From: Luteolibacter yonseiensis
GTDB taxonomy: Bacteria > Verrucomicrobiota > Verrucomicrobiia > Verrucomicrobiales > Akkermansiaceae
Length of the DNA stretch: 64,000 bases
Direction: 5' to 3'
Assembly (NCBI RefSeq): GCF_016595465.1
Contig: NZ_JAENIK010000012.1
Span: forward strand, 124,001 to 188,000
Within the stretch, counting starts at the first letter, position 1, and every line of letters starts with the position of its first letter. A program made the position numbers and the translations under genes. The notes below the pieces were generated by a model. The model was not told the DNA's origin, did not search any database, and worked only from the letters and a program-made list of their open reading frames with translations. Positions 42,925 through 52,109 of the stretch are shown piece by piece.

Positions 42925-44412
42925 TCAGGCGACCTCGATCAACTGAACCGATCCATCTTCCGCCACTTCGGAGATATGACCCTTCGGTTCGGAAAGGAAA
43001 CAGGAAGCCACAAGTCCAAGAACCGATGACGCGGCGATGACCATGAAGAAGGTGGGTGTGCTGACGAACGAGTAGATGGTCAGGAAAATCACGCCGCCGA
43101 CGTTTCCGTAGGCCCCGGTCATGCCCGCGATCTGTCCGGTCATGCGCCTCTGGATGAGAGGCACCATGGCGAACACCGCGCCGGTTCCCATGTGGACGAA
43201 GAGTCCGCAGCCGATGGTCGCCGCCACGGCGAGCGCGAGCGGCCATGTGGAATCGATGCGGGAGATCAGCAGATAACCGATGGCCAGTCCCGCGAGTACG
43301 ACGAGCATGGTTTTCCGGCGGCCGAACTTGTCGGAGATCCAGCCGCCGCCCGGCCGGGCCGCCACCGTGATGGTTGCGAATCCCGCGGAAATGAGGCCGG
43401 CCTTGATTGGTGAGAGGCCGAAGGTATCGGCGAAGAAGCCCGGCAACATCGACACCACCGCCAGCTCCGAGCCGAACGTGATGAGGTAGTTGATGTTGAG
43501 GATCGCGACCTGCTTGAAGGGGTAGCGTTGGAATTCCGGCACTCCCCCCGCTTTCAGCATCTCGGCATTCACCCGGTAGATCTGCCAGGCCTGCACAAGG
43601 AAGAGAACGAACAGGACGCCATAGATGGCGTTCACTGCGGCGTAGGGCAGGAGCTTGACTCCGGCGGGCGAGAGTTTCCACGCGAGCGCCGCGAGGGCGC
43701 CGAACATCGGGAGATTCATCACCAGGAGGAAGACGAAGTCACGCGGGGTGGAGACTTCCAGTCCACCGGATTTCTTCGGCTTGAAATAGGTGGCACCCTT
43801 CGGGGTGTTGCGGATGACGCGGTAGAAGAAGATGCCGTAGAGAAAGGCGAATGCTCCGGCGCTCATGAACGCATACCTCCAGCCTTCTTCACCACCGTAG
43901 ATCAAAGCCACGGTAGGCAGGACGATGGCTGCGGCGGCCGAGCCGAAATTCCCCCAGCCGCCGTAGATCCCCTCCGCCAGGCCGACCTGCCGTGCCGGGA
44001 ACCACTCTCCGACCAGGCGGATGCCGATGACAAACCCCGCTCCTGCGAAACCCATGAGAAACCGGGTGAGCGCGAGCATTTCAAACGAGCGGCTCAGGGC
44101 GAAGAACGTGCAGAGGACGCCCGAGATCATCAACAGCAGCGAGAACGTGATCCTTGGGCCGAACTTGTCCACCAGGATGCCGATGACGATCCGCGCGGGA
44201 ATGGTGAGCGCCACATTCAGGATGAGCAGCGCCTTCCACTGTGCGTCCGTCATGCTGAATGTTTTGACCAACGCTCCCTTGAATGGGGCATGGGCGAACC
44301 ACAGCACGAAGGTCATGAAGAATGCGAACCAGGTGGTGTGCAGCGTGCGGATGGCGGGTGCCTTGAAGTCGAGCAGGTTCAACTGCCCGTTGTTGCGTGC
44401 GAATGAGGACAT
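42925..44412 (-). CDS. narK: Nitrate/nitrite transporter of the MFS NNP family
   Basis: 495 residues with about 12 membrane helices. NNP signatures are visible: [19 protein letters not shown] and [15 protein letters not shown] in the first half and [19 protein letters not shown] with [11 protein letters not shown] in the second. The first-half Arg in [17 protein letters not shown] fits the nitrate-binding arginine region. It brings nitrate and/or nitrite into the cytoplasm for the reductase encoded downstream. 24 bp after the nasS-like gene on the same strand. Confidence 0.93.
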   Translation of the reverse strand: MSSFARNNGQLNLLDFKAPAIRTLHTTWFAFFMTFVLWFAHAPFKGALVKTFSMTDAQWKALLILNVALTIPARIVIGILVDKFGPRITFSLLLMISGVLCTFFALSRSFEMLALTRFLMGFAGAGFVIGIRLVGEWFPARQVGLAEGIYGGWGNFGSAAAAIVLPTVALIYGGEEGWRYAFMSAGAFAFLYGIFFYRVIRNTPKGATYFKPKKSGGLEVSTPRDFVFLLVMNLPMFGALAALAWKLSPAGVKLLPYAAVNAIYGVLFVLFLVQAWQIYRVNAEMLKAGGVPEFQRYPFKQVAILNINYLITFGSELAVVSMLPGFFADTFGLSPIKAGLISAGFATITVAARPGGGWISDKFGRRKTMLVVLAGLAIGYLLISRIDSTWPLALAVAATIGCGLFVHMGTGAVFAMVPLIQRRMTGQIAGMTGAYGNVGGVIFLTIYSFVSTPTFFMVIAASSVLGLVASCFLSEPKGHISEVAEDGSVQLIEVA

Positions 44413-44436
44413 GGGATGAAAAGTGTTCGGAGAGGA

Positions 44437-45498
44437 TCAGTCGTTGGTACCGCTCATGCCGCCACCGAGGCAGGATTCGGCGGCATGATAGAGATCTTCA
44501 CGGAAAATCCGGGAGAGCGCGCCGCAGGTGCCTTCGGGGATGGTGCCGGCGTTGCGGAGCTCGGACAGGACCCAGGACGCCTTGTCCATGGTCGGACGGT
44601 TCAGCGAGTCTCCATGGAAGATGTGGAAACCGTTGGAGCTCACGCGGTCCACGCCCGAGTCGAAGATGGGCCCGAGGCTGTTCCTCAGGACCTCGGGCGA
44701 GGCTCCTGTGTATGCCTTCATCGCCAATATGGAAATGAGCTGTTCCCGGAACTCCGGTTCCTGGCACATCCGGCAGGATTCCAGCAGAGCGGCAACCAGC
44801 GAGATGGATTCATCCCTCTGTTCGCAAAGGAAATTTCCCGAAACGATCAGGATCTTTTCCGGATGTCCGCGCGCGATTTCAGCGGAGGTCACGGGGCACC
44901 AGCCCTTTCCTGTCAGGATGGACTCGGAATTCCATGGTTCGCCCACGCAGTAGCCGTCGATGTGGCCTGCCGCCAGCGAACGCGGCATGAGGGCGGGTGG
45001 AAGGAAGATGATCTCCACATGCTCCGGCGCGATCACGTTGTGACGGCTGAGCCAATTCTTCAGAAGAGTGTAGTGCGATGAATAGCGGTGGGTCACCGCG
45101 AGTGTGAAAGGGCGTTCTTTTTTCCAGCCGTAGTTCAGGAAGTGCCGCAGTCCTTCTCCCCGGCCGATCTTCTCCGGACCGATTTCGGTGGACAACGTGA
45201 CGGCGTTTCCGTGGAGGTTCAACACCATCGGCACCGCGACCTCGCAACGCATTTCGTTGATACCCAGCCCGAGGGCCAGTGCGATTCCGGCGATGGATTG
45301 GGCGGCGTCCAGGTGACCATAGATCAATTTGTCCCGCACGCTGGCCCAGCCGAGTTCGCGGGAGAGCTCCACATCCAGCCCATGCCGCCTGAAGATGCCC
45401 ATCTCCTGCGCCACGGCGATGGGCGCGCAATCGCTGAGCGGAACAAATCCCAGGCGGACCTTGGAACTGCTTGGGAATCGGTGGATAGGAGCAACCAT
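44437..45498 (-). CDS. nasS: NasS-like cytoplasmic nitrate sensor (NrtA/CmpA-type binding protein)
   Basis: 353 residues, a periplasmic-binding-protein fold related to NrtA/CmpA: KVRLGFVPLSDCAPIAVAQEMG, HGLDVELSRELGWASVRDKL, GHLDAAQSIAGIALAL, GHIDGYCVGEPWN. There is no signal peptide and no ABC permease or ATPase nearby, which fits the cytoplasmic sensor NasS rather than a transport component. NasS normally holds the antiterminator NasT until nitrate or nitrite binds; no nasT is in the window. First gene of the minus-strand nitrite operon. Alternatively an orphan ABC binding protein. Confidence 0.83.
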   Translation of the reverse strand: MVAPIHRFPSSSKVRLGFVPLSDCAPIAVAQEMGIFRRHGLDVELSRELGWASVRDKLIYGHLDAAQSIAGIALALGLGINEMRCEVAVPMVLNLHGNAVTLSTEIGPEKIGRGEGLRHFLNYGWKKERPFTLAVTHRYSSHYTLLKNWLSRHNVIAPEHVEIIFLPPALMPRSLAAGHIDGYCVGEPWNSESILTGKGWCPVTSAEIARGHPEKILIVSGNFLCEQRDESISLVAALLESCRMCQEPEFREQLISILAMKAYTGASPEVLRNSLGPIFDSGVDRVSSNGFHIFHGDSLNRPTMDKASWVLSELRNAGTIPEGTCGALSRIFREDLYHAAESCLGGGMSGTND

Positions 45499-45523
45499 GC
45501 GAGCGGATTAAGCGGCTCGGATG

Positions 45524-45534
45524 CCAAGGTTTTT
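45524..45534 (-). promoter_or_regulatory. AAAAACCTTGG motif upstream of nasS-like gene
   Basis: Same 11-mer as before nirA, here 26 bp before the nasS-like start, followed in both cases by GCAT (directly here, after two bases at nirA). It lies inside a TTTTTAAAAA palindrome (45530-45539). Candidate operator or leader element of the nitrite operon. Confidence 0.35.
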
Positions 45535-45659
45535 AAAAACCATCAGTTTGAATACTATTCACTTCATGGTAGGATGAGCAGGATTAATCCATCGGGGGTT
45601 CAGGATTGGCCCCAGGGGCTTGCCGCTTGCCTCCTCCGTGATCTCGTTTATCGAATACC

Positions 45660-46871
45660 ATGCGCAAAGTTGGCAGTGATGACATTCTTGGACTGATCCG
45701 GCGGGCGGCGGCAGCGGCGGAATCAGGAATGGATCGCATGAGGCATGGACTCTCGCACAGGTTGGGAACGAATCCCGCCCGGCAGATCGCGGCCTATGCC
45801 GGGTATGGGACGGGGGAGGGGATCCATGTGAGCGGGCGGGTGCTGGCGAACGCTCCATACGGAGGGCCGCTCGAACATGACGGGTGGTGGGAGAATCTCG
45901 CCAACACCTATCGGCGGTGGGAAAGCGACGAACTGCCCGGAGCATTGGTGACGCTGCGTTTTCATGACGAGGAAATCACGGTGACCACCGACGAGGAGGG
46001 CTACTATCGCGCCACCTTTGGAAGCGCGGTGGTCCCATCGGAGGAGTTGCGATGGCTGAAGGTGGAGGCCCGCACTCCGGGGGACGCGGTCGAGATTGTG
46101 GCCGTGCACGGAGTCATGCTGCCGCCCACCCAAGCGGAATTCGGCATCATCAGCGATCTGGATGACACGGTGATCCATACCGGGATCACCAGTCTGCTGC
46201 TGGCCGCAAAGCTGACCTTCTTGGAGAACGCGAAGACCCGCAAGCCGCTCGACGGCGTGGCGAAGCTTTATGAATCCTTCCAGCGGGGACTATCCGAAAG
46301 GCCGGTGAATCCGCTTTTCTATATCTCCAGTTCGCCGTGGAACCTGCACGACCTGCTGATGGATTTCCTGCGGCTGAACGAGATTCCCACTGGGCCGCTT
46401 TTTCTACGGGATCTGGGATTGGATCGGACGAAGTTCATCAAGGGCAAGGGGCATGGGCATAAGCTGCAGCGGGCATTGGACATGATCGATGCTTATCCAT
46501 TGCTGCCGTTCGTATTGGTGGGGGATTCGGGACAGGAGGACGCTTCCATCTATGCCGAAATCGCGAAAATCCGCCCCGGCAGGATCAGGGCGATTTATAT
46601 CAGGGATGTGGATCCGGACCATGAATCCGAAAGGGATGCCGCCGTCCATGCCGCTGTGAAGCTCGCCGCGACGTGTGACGTGCCCATGATCCTCGCGAAG
46701 GACAGCCAGGCCATGGCGGAACACGCCCGATCCATCGGGCTGATTCCAGCGGAAGCGGAAGGAGCGGTGGAAGAGGAGGTGGTGACGGACAAACAACTCC
46801 CGGAGACAGGGGAGCAGGCTGTCAAAGATGCGGTGGAATCCGTTCTTCCAGAGGCGATGGAACCCAAGTGA
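45660..46871 (+). CDS. App1/DUF2183 family phosphatase (phosphatidate phosphatase-like)
   Basis: 403 residues. The catalytic DXDXT motif D166-L-D168-D-T170 (ISDLDDTVIHT) starts a HAD-like fold, followed by NPLFYISSSPWNLHDLLMDFL, IKGKGHGHK and LVGDSGQEDASIY. This is the signature of DUF2183 proteins related to yeast App1, a Mg-dependent phosphatidate phosphatase. The N-terminal 150 residues form a beta domain (LPGALVTLRF, ITVTTDEEGYY). No signal peptide or membrane segment. Divergent from the nasS-like gene. Substrate in bacteria is not settled. Confidence 0.88.
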   Translation: MRKVGSDDILGLIRRAAAAAESGMDRMRHGLSHRLGTNPARQIAAYAGYGTGEGIHVSGRVLANAPYGGPLEHDGWWENLANTYRRWESDELPGALVTLRFHDEEITVTTDEEGYYRATFGSAVVPSEELRWLKVEARTPGDAVEIVAVHGVMLPPTQAEFGIISDLDDTVIHTGITSLLLAAKLTFLENAKTRKPLDGVAKLYESFQRGLSERPVNPLFYISSSPWNLHDLLMDFLRLNEIPTGPLFLRDLGLDRTKFIKGKGHGHKLQRALDMIDAYPLLPFVLVGDSGQEDASIYAEIAKIRPGRIRAIYIRDVDPDHESERDAAVHAAVKLAATCDVPMILAKDSQAMAEHARSIGLIPAEAEGAVEEEVVTDKQLPETGEQAVKDAVESVLPEAMEPK

Positions 46872-46892
46872 CGCCAGGAAGTGGAATTCGAA

Positions 46893-47005
46893 CAAGGAGA
46901 GGCGGACTCTGATCCGCCGCCGCCCATGGCCGACAATGAATCGCGCCTTTGCCCATCCCATTGGCATTTCATGGGCTCCGGCGGATCAGAGTCCGCCGCT
47001 CCTTG
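46893..47005. repeat. BIME-like pair of inverted REP elements
   Basis: Two 36-nt arms in inverted orientation (46893-46928 and 46970-47005) agree at 33 of 36 positions. Each arm has GGAG at its 5' foot, then one base, then the perfect hairpin GGCGGA-CTCTGA-TCCGCC. A GGAG/GTAG tetranucleotide plus hairpin is the definition of REP sequences mobilised by RAYT transposases, and an inverted pair is a BIME. It lies in a 219-bp gap between convergent genes. No RAYT gene is in the window. Confidence 0.75.
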
Positions 47006-47036
47006 ACCTTCGCGCTGAAACTTCTTTTGCATTCAC

Positions 47037-47072
47037 AAAAAAGCCACCGACGGGTATCGCCGGTGGCTTTTC
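47037..47072. terminator. Bidirectional terminator after GH125 gene
   Basis: GCCACCG (47043-47049) pairs with CGGTGGC (47061-47067); an A run on the left (47037-47042) and TTTT on the right make it usable on both strands. It ends the mannosidase operon and the App1-like transcript. Confidence 0.88.
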
Positions 47073-47090
47073 GAAATCAGCGGGCCGGGA

Positions 47091-48548
47091 TCAATCCAGC
47101 AGCTTCGGATTCTTCTGGTAGGTGGTCCAGAGAAGTTCTCCGAAGATCGTGTTCGCCCAGGCGAACCACGAGCGGGTGAACTTCTTCGGGTCGTCCTTGT
47201 GGAACGCCTCGTGCATGAAGCCGGTGTCCGCGTGGGTCTTGCGGAGGGTCTCGATGCAGCCTTTCAGTTCGGCGTCGTCGGTGGCGGTGAGGGCCTGGAC
47301 GATCACGCCGAGCGGCCAGATCATGTCCACGCCGACGTGTGGTCCGCCGAGTCCGTTGGCGGCCTTGCCGATGCACCAGTAGGGATTCTGGTCGGAAAGC
47401 AGCAGTTTGCGGGTGTTCAGGTAGATCTCGTCGTCCTGCTTCACCGCGCCGAGGTAGGGAAGGGAGAGGAGGTTCGGGATGTTGCCGTCGTCGGTGCAGT
47501 AGAAGTTGCCGAAGGCATCCACCTCGAAAGCGTATACCTTGCCTCCTTTCGGATGGTGGACGATGGCGTGCTCGGCGAGCGCTTTCTCCACCTCGTCCGC
47601 GAGGGCGCGGCACTCGCCGGCGAGTTCCTTGTCCTTGACGATTGTTTCCACCATCTCCGCCGCCTGGCGCAGGCTGACCATGGCGAAGAAGTTCGATGGA
47701 ATGAGGAAGGGGAAGATCGTCGCGTCATCGCTGGGGCGGAAGGCGGAGTAGATCAGGCCGACGGGCTTCGCCGGGTTCCCGTAACCCCGGCCGGGCAGCG
47801 AATCGGTCGCATACTCGGTCTTGCGCATGAAGTGGTAGGGTCCCTTGCCGTTCTTGCGTTGCTGCTCGATGAACGTCTTGAGCGTGAGCTTGATGGCCTC
47901 GCGCCATTTTTCATCGAATGGGGAAACGTCGCCGCAGGTCTTCCAATACTCGTAGGCGAGGCGGATGGGGTAACAGAGCGAGTCAATCTCCCATTTCCGC
48001 TCGTGCACGCCGGGTTTCATGTCGGTCATGTCGTCCTTCCAATGTCCGTCAACCGAATCGTTTTCATAGAAAGCGTTCGCGTAAGGGTCCTTCAGGATGC
48101 AGCGCGTCTGGCGGTTGATGACGCCCGCGATGAGATCCTTGAGCGGCTTGTCTTCCTTGATGAAGTGGAGATAGGGATAAACCTGTGCCGAGCTGTCGCG
48201 CAGCCACATGGCGTCGATGTCGCCGGTGATGACGTAGGTGTCCGGACGGCCGTCGATCATCTTGAACTCGACGGTCGTATCCAGAGTGTTCGGGAAACAG
48301 TTTTCGAACAGCCAGCCGAGTTCCTTGTTGCCGACGGAGGACTTGAATTTTTCGATCGCGGCATCGATGGCGGCGCTCTTGAACTTGCGCTTTTCGACAG
48401 GCGTGCGGACTACGGGAAACGCGGCATCCGCGGCGTGGACGGATGGAGCGAGAGCCAGCGCGGAGGCTGCCAATGCGGTGCGTTGCATGAAATTGCGGCG
48501 GCTCCAGGTGGACCGGTCGCGGGTGTCGGGTGTTTTTTCTGGGTTCAT
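47091..48548 (-). CDS. GH125 exo-alpha-1,6-mannosidase
   Basis: 485 residues. Signal peptide of Tat type (SRRNF at 16-20, hydrophobic 24-36, SVHA cleavage near 39), so exported folded. GH125 family blocks: VITGDIDAMWLRDSSAQVYPY (in two parts, 107-127), KWEIDSLCYPIRLAYEYW, YGNPAKPVGLIYSAFRPSDD and GPHVGVDMIWPLGVIVQALT. These enzymes remove alpha-1,6-linked mannose without a metal by inversion. Last of four minus-strand genes for mannoside use; it complements the GH92 enzyme next to it. Confidence 0.94.
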   Translation of the reverse strand: MNPEKTPDTRDRSTWSRRNFMQRTALAASALALAPSVHAADAAFPVVRTPVEKRKFKSAAIDAAIEKFKSSVGNKELGWLFENCFPNTLDTTVEFKMIDGRPDTYVITGDIDAMWLRDSSAQVYPYLHFIKEDKPLKDLIAGVINRQTRCILKDPYANAFYENDSVDGHWKDDMTDMKPGVHERKWEIDSLCYPIRLAYEYWKTCGDVSPFDEKWREAIKLTLKTFIEQQRKNGKGPYHFMRKTEYATDSLPGRGYGNPAKPVGLIYSAFRPSDDATIFPFLIPSNFFAMVSLRQAAEMVETIVKDKELAGECRALADEVEKALAEHAIVHHPKGGKVYAFEVDAFGNFYCTDDGNIPNLLSLPYLGAVKQDDEIYLNTRKLLLSDQNPYWCIGKAANGLGGPHVGVDMIWPLGVIVQALTATDDAELKGCIETLRKTHADTGFMHEAFHKDDPKKFTRSWFAWANTIFGELLWTTYQKNPKLLD

Positions 48549-48659
48549 GTCAAATAGGGTGTGAATGCTGGGTCAGGTAACGGCCGGATCGGACGGCCGG
48601 TTTCAGGGGAGTGGCGAAACTCCCCGATTGTGGTGCGGTTCGGATGGGCTGGAACGATC

Positions 48660-50957
48660 TTATTTTCCCGCAGGCTTCGCGAGTTCCGTCATTCCGCCGT
48701 GCGGCAGGGCTTCCGGATGGGTGGCCCACTTGTGGTCGGTGGTGGAGCGCATGTCGAAGGTGAGTTCGCCGCCGCTGATGATCTCGCCATGTTTCAGCCA
48801 GGTGCGGTCGAAGGACTTGCCGTTGAAGAACCCATCGCCGATGTAGGGGCGCTGCGGTCCGTTGTTCTTCGTGTTGATGACGAACTGCTTGCCGTCCGGC
48901 AGGTTGATGGTGGCCTTGTCAAACAACGGGCTGCCGATGAGATACTCGTCGGTGCCGGGACACATGGGGTAGAAACCCATGGCGCTGAAAACATACCAGG
49001 CGGACATTTGTCCGGTGTCCTCGTCGCCACAGAAACCATCGGGGGTGGATTGGTAGAGCCGGCTCATCACCTCGCGGGCGCGGGCCTGGGTCTTCCACGG
49101 CTGGCCGACGTAGTTGTAGAGATAGATCATGTGCTGGATCGGCTGGTTGCCGTGGGCGTACTGGCCCATGTTGGACGCCACCATCTCGGTCATTTCATGG
49201 ATCATCTGGCCGTAGGTGCCGACCTTGACATCCGGCGGGGTGTAGAAGACCTGGTCGAGTTTCTTACCAAACGCCTCGTCGCCGCCGAGGTGCTTGATCA
49301 GGCCGGGAATGTCCTGGAAGACACTCCATGTCCAGTGCCACGAGTTTCCTTCGGTGAAGGGACCGCCCCACTCGGTGGGATCGAAGTTTTCGCACCAGTT
49401 GCCGTCCGACTTCCGTCCGCGGACGAAGCCGATGGAGTCGTCGAGCACGTTCTTGTAGTTCAGCGCGCTCTTGGAGAAGGCTTCCTGTTCGGCGGTCTTG
49501 CCGAGGCTTTTGGCCATTACCGCGGCACAAAAATCGTCATAAGCGAACTCGAGTGTCTTCGCGGTGGATTCCTTGAACTCGGGATAAGGCACATAGCCCT
49601 TGGTCTTGTAGAACTCCGCGCCATCGCGGCCGATGGATTTGCAGTTGGCGGGGGCCTGGGTGTTCGCGTCGTGGACCATCGCGGCGAGCGCCTTTTCACC
49701 ATCGAAATTGCGGATGCCCTTGACCCATGCGTCGGCGAACAGGGAGAAGGCGTGGTTGCCGATCATGCAGTCGCGGTGGCCGGGACTGAGCCATGAGGGC
49801 AGGTAGCCGCTCTGGTCATACGCGTTCAGCATGCCCTGCATGATCTGTCCGCTGATTTCCGGGAACAGGATGTTGTACAAGGGGTGTGAGGCGCGGAAGG
49901 TGTCCCAGTAGCCGGTGTCCGTATAGAAATAGCCTTCGTGCACCTTGCCGTCGAAAGGACTGAAATAGACCGGTTTGTTCGCGGCATCATACTCGAAGAA
50001 CGAGTGCGGGAAGATCACGCTGCGGTAGAGCGCGCTGTAGAACGTGCGCCGCTGTTCCTCCGTTCCGCCGTCCACCTTGATGCGGCCGAGGGTCTCGTTC
50101 CACTTGGCGGCGGCCTGCTTGCGGACCGCTTCGAAGTCGGACTTGCCGATCTCGCGGTCCAGCGTGATCAACGCCTGCTCCGGACTGATGTAGGACGAGG
50201 CGACCTTGCAGCTCACGACCTTGCTGCCGCTGGTGTCGAATTTCAGATAGGCACCCACGTGCTTGTCCGCGAGCTTGGCCTGGCCTTCCTGGATCGCATC
50301 CGGGGTCCAGGTGCCGTGGGCGGTGAACGGACGATCGAATACGATGACGAAGTGGTTGGCGAAATTCTCCGGAACACCACCGTTGTTGTTGCGGCAGATG
50401 CCGACGATCTTGTTTTCGCCGGGGATGATCTCCACCGAGGAATTGTTCGCGAACGCGTCGAGCACGACATAGGAATCGCCCGCTTCGTCGAAGGTGAACC
50501 GGAAGCTCGCGCAGCGTTCGGTGGGGGTGACCTCCGCGGTGGCTTTCGCGGTGTCGAGGTGGACGCTGTAGTAGCCGGGATTCGCGATTTCATTCTCATG
50601 GCGGAATTCCGACGCGCGGTCGTCTTCCTTCACGACGAGTTTGCCCGAAACCGGCATAAGCGAGAAATTCGCATAATCCGCGATCCACGGGCTGGGCTGG
50701 TGGGTCTGGCGGATGCCGCGGATTTTGTTCTGACGGTAGTTGTAGTAGAACGGATCCTTCGCCTGCTGGGTGTAGGGAGCCCAGACGTTCATGGGGAAGG
50801 GCAGGGCGATGGCGGGGAATGTGTTGCCATGCGAGAAGCCGCCGGTGGAGTCGGTGCCTTGCAACGGATTGGCAAGCTCGACCAGGGATTTTTCCGCGGC
50901 GGATGCCGGGAACATCCCCAGTACCGAGAGGACGGTGAGGATAAGGGTGGGTTTCAT
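48660..50957 (-). CDS. GH92 alpha-mannosidase, secreted
   Basis: 765 residues, signal peptide 1-20 (LSVLGMFPASA). GH92 hallmarks: NPLQGTDSTGGFSHGNTFPAIALPFPM at the N terminus (in segments), IRGIRQTHQPSPWIADYANFS, YWDTFRASHPLYNILFPE, AYDQSGYLPSWLSPGHRDCMIG, and the C-terminal EDTGQMSAWYVFSAMGFYPMCPG. GH92 are calcium-dependent exo-alpha-mannosidases, mostly alpha-1,2 or alpha-1,3. With GH125 it should strip mannose from high-mannose N-glycans or yeast mannan. 21 bp after the ROK kinase gene. Confidence 0.95.
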   Translation of the reverse strand: MKPTLILTVLSVLGMFPASAAEKSLVELANPLQGTDSTGGFSHGNTFPAIALPFPMNVWAPYTQQAKDPFYYNYRQNKIRGIRQTHQPSPWIADYANFSLMPVSGKLVVKEDDRASEFRHENEIANPGYYSVHLDTAKATAEVTPTERCASFRFTFDEAGDSYVVLDAFANNSSVEIIPGENKIVGICRNNNGGVPENFANHFVIVFDRPFTAHGTWTPDAIQEGQAKLADKHVGAYLKFDTSGSKVVSCKVASSYISPEQALITLDREIGKSDFEAVRKQAAAKWNETLGRIKVDGGTEEQRRTFYSALYRSVIFPHSFFEYDAANKPVYFSPFDGKVHEGYFYTDTGYWDTFRASHPLYNILFPEISGQIMQGMLNAYDQSGYLPSWLSPGHRDCMIGNHAFSLFADAWVKGIRNFDGEKALAAMVHDANTQAPANCKSIGRDGAEFYKTKGYVPYPEFKESTAKTLEFAYDDFCAAVMAKSLGKTAEQEAFSKSALNYKNVLDDSIGFVRGRKSDGNWCENFDPTEWGGPFTEGNSWHWTWSVFQDIPGLIKHLGGDEAFGKKLDQVFYTPPDVKVGTYGQMIHEMTEMVASNMGQYAHGNQPIQHMIYLYNYVGQPWKTQARAREVMSRLYQSTPDGFCGDEDTGQMSAWYVFSAMGFYPMCPGTDEYLIGSPLFDKATINLPDGKQFVINTKNNGPQRPYIGDGFFNGKSFDRTWLKHGEIISGGELTFDMRSTTDHKWATHPEALPHGGMTELAKPAGK

Positions 50958-50978
50958 GGTAAGGTATGGATTTGATGG

Positions 50979-52085
50979 TTACTTCAGCTGGTGCAGCGCG
51001 TAGGCGTAGGCACCGATGGCCACGGCCTCGCTGGTGCCGAGGCGCGACATTCCGACACCGACGCGGGGCATCGGGTCGTAGTTGAGTTTCTCGCCTGTTC
51101 CCGGCACGACGATCTCCCGCTTGTCTCCTTGGAGGAAGGTTGCGAGCTGCGCCGGGTCCTCGAGGTTGAAGGCCTGCTGGGCGAGCCGGCGGAATGGCTC
51201 CCCCTTCGGACTGGTGTAGCTGCCGTTCATCTCATCGACGATGGCCGGGAGAAACAACGGCCAGGCTCCCGACACCCCGCCTCCGATGACGGTGAGACCG
51301 TCCAGGAGGGTGGTGGCGAGCGAGACGACGTCGCCGACCGTTTCGCCGAGCCGGCGGAACGATTCGATGGCGGCGGCCTGGTTTCCTGCAATGCCGCCGG
51401 TGCCGATGTCGTAGATGGTTTTGGGATCCGGGGATTGCTCGAACGGGGTTCCGGTCAGTTCCGCATAGGCACGTTTCACCGCGCGGATGCAGGCGCCTTC
51501 TTCGGCGTTGGTTTCGGGGTGGAGCTTGTGGCGCATCAGCCAGATTTCCCCGGCGCAGATGTTGTCACCGCCGAAGAGTTCTCCATCGCGGACGATGCCG
51601 CCTCCCAGACCGGTGCCGAGCGTCACGCCGAAGAGGTTTTTATACCGTTTCGGACTGCCCGCTTTTTCCAGCAGGGAATTCACGTGTGGCAGGAACCCGG
51701 CGATCGCTTCTCCATAGGTGAAGAGGTCGCCGTCGTTGTTGATGAAAACGGGGATGCCGAACTTCGCCTCCAGCATCGGACCGAGGGGGATGCCGCCACG
51801 GAAGCACGGCAGATTTCCGAGATCCCCGATGATGCCACGGGCGTAGTCGGTGGGGCCGGGGAATGAAAAACTGATCGCCACCGGGGCATCCGGCAGGGAG
51901 TTTTTCACCCGCTCGAAGCCATCCACCAGCGTCGCGAGGCAGCGTTCGAGGTTGTCCGCGTTGGAAGGAACCGAGAACGGCCGGGTGACCGCCTCATTTC
52001 CCCGGATGGCGGAGAATTTGAAATTCGTTCCGCCCGCATCGAGCGTCATCACGATGCGGGAGTCGTCAGCGAGCTTCGTGGTCAT
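50979..52085 (-). CDS. ROK family sugar kinase
   Basis: 368 residues. ATP motif DAGGTNFKF (16-24), sugar-site FINNDGDLFTYGEA with catalytic Asp, LGTGLGGGIV and LDGLTVIGGGVSGAW. The usual ROK zinc motif (CxCGxxGC) is absent; its place is taken by GEIWLMRHKLHPETNAEEG. It should phosphorylate a hexose, most likely mannose or its epimerised product, given the transporter upstream and two mannosidases downstream. No DNA-binding N terminus, so a kinase rather than a repressor. 24 bp after the transporter gene. Confidence 0.9.
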   Translation of the reverse strand: MTTKLADDSRIVMTLDAGGTNFKFSAIRGNEAVTRPFSVPSNADNLERCLATLVDGFERVKNSLPDAPVAISFSFPGPTDYARGIIGDLGNLPCFRGGIPLGPMLEAKFGIPVFINNDGDLFTYGEAIAGFLPHVNSLLEKAGSPKRYKNLFGVTLGTGLGGGIVRDGELFGGDNICAGEIWLMRHKLHPETNAEEGACIRAVKRAYAELTGTPFEQSPDPKTIYDIGTGGIAGNQAAAIESFRRLGETVGDVVSLATTLLDGLTVIGGGVSGAWPLFLPAIVDEMNGSYTSPKGEPFRRLAQQAFNLEDPAQLATFLQGDKREIVVPGTGEKLNYDPMPRVGVGMSRLGTSEAVAIGAYAYALHQLK

Positions 52086-52109
52086 GTCGGATGATGTCGC
52101 TGTCTGGAA

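Noticed and set aside
44437..45498. Nitrate ABC transporter binding protein (NrtA)
   Set aside because: No signal peptide and no permease or ATPase gene nearby; the cytoplasmic sensor NasS fits better.
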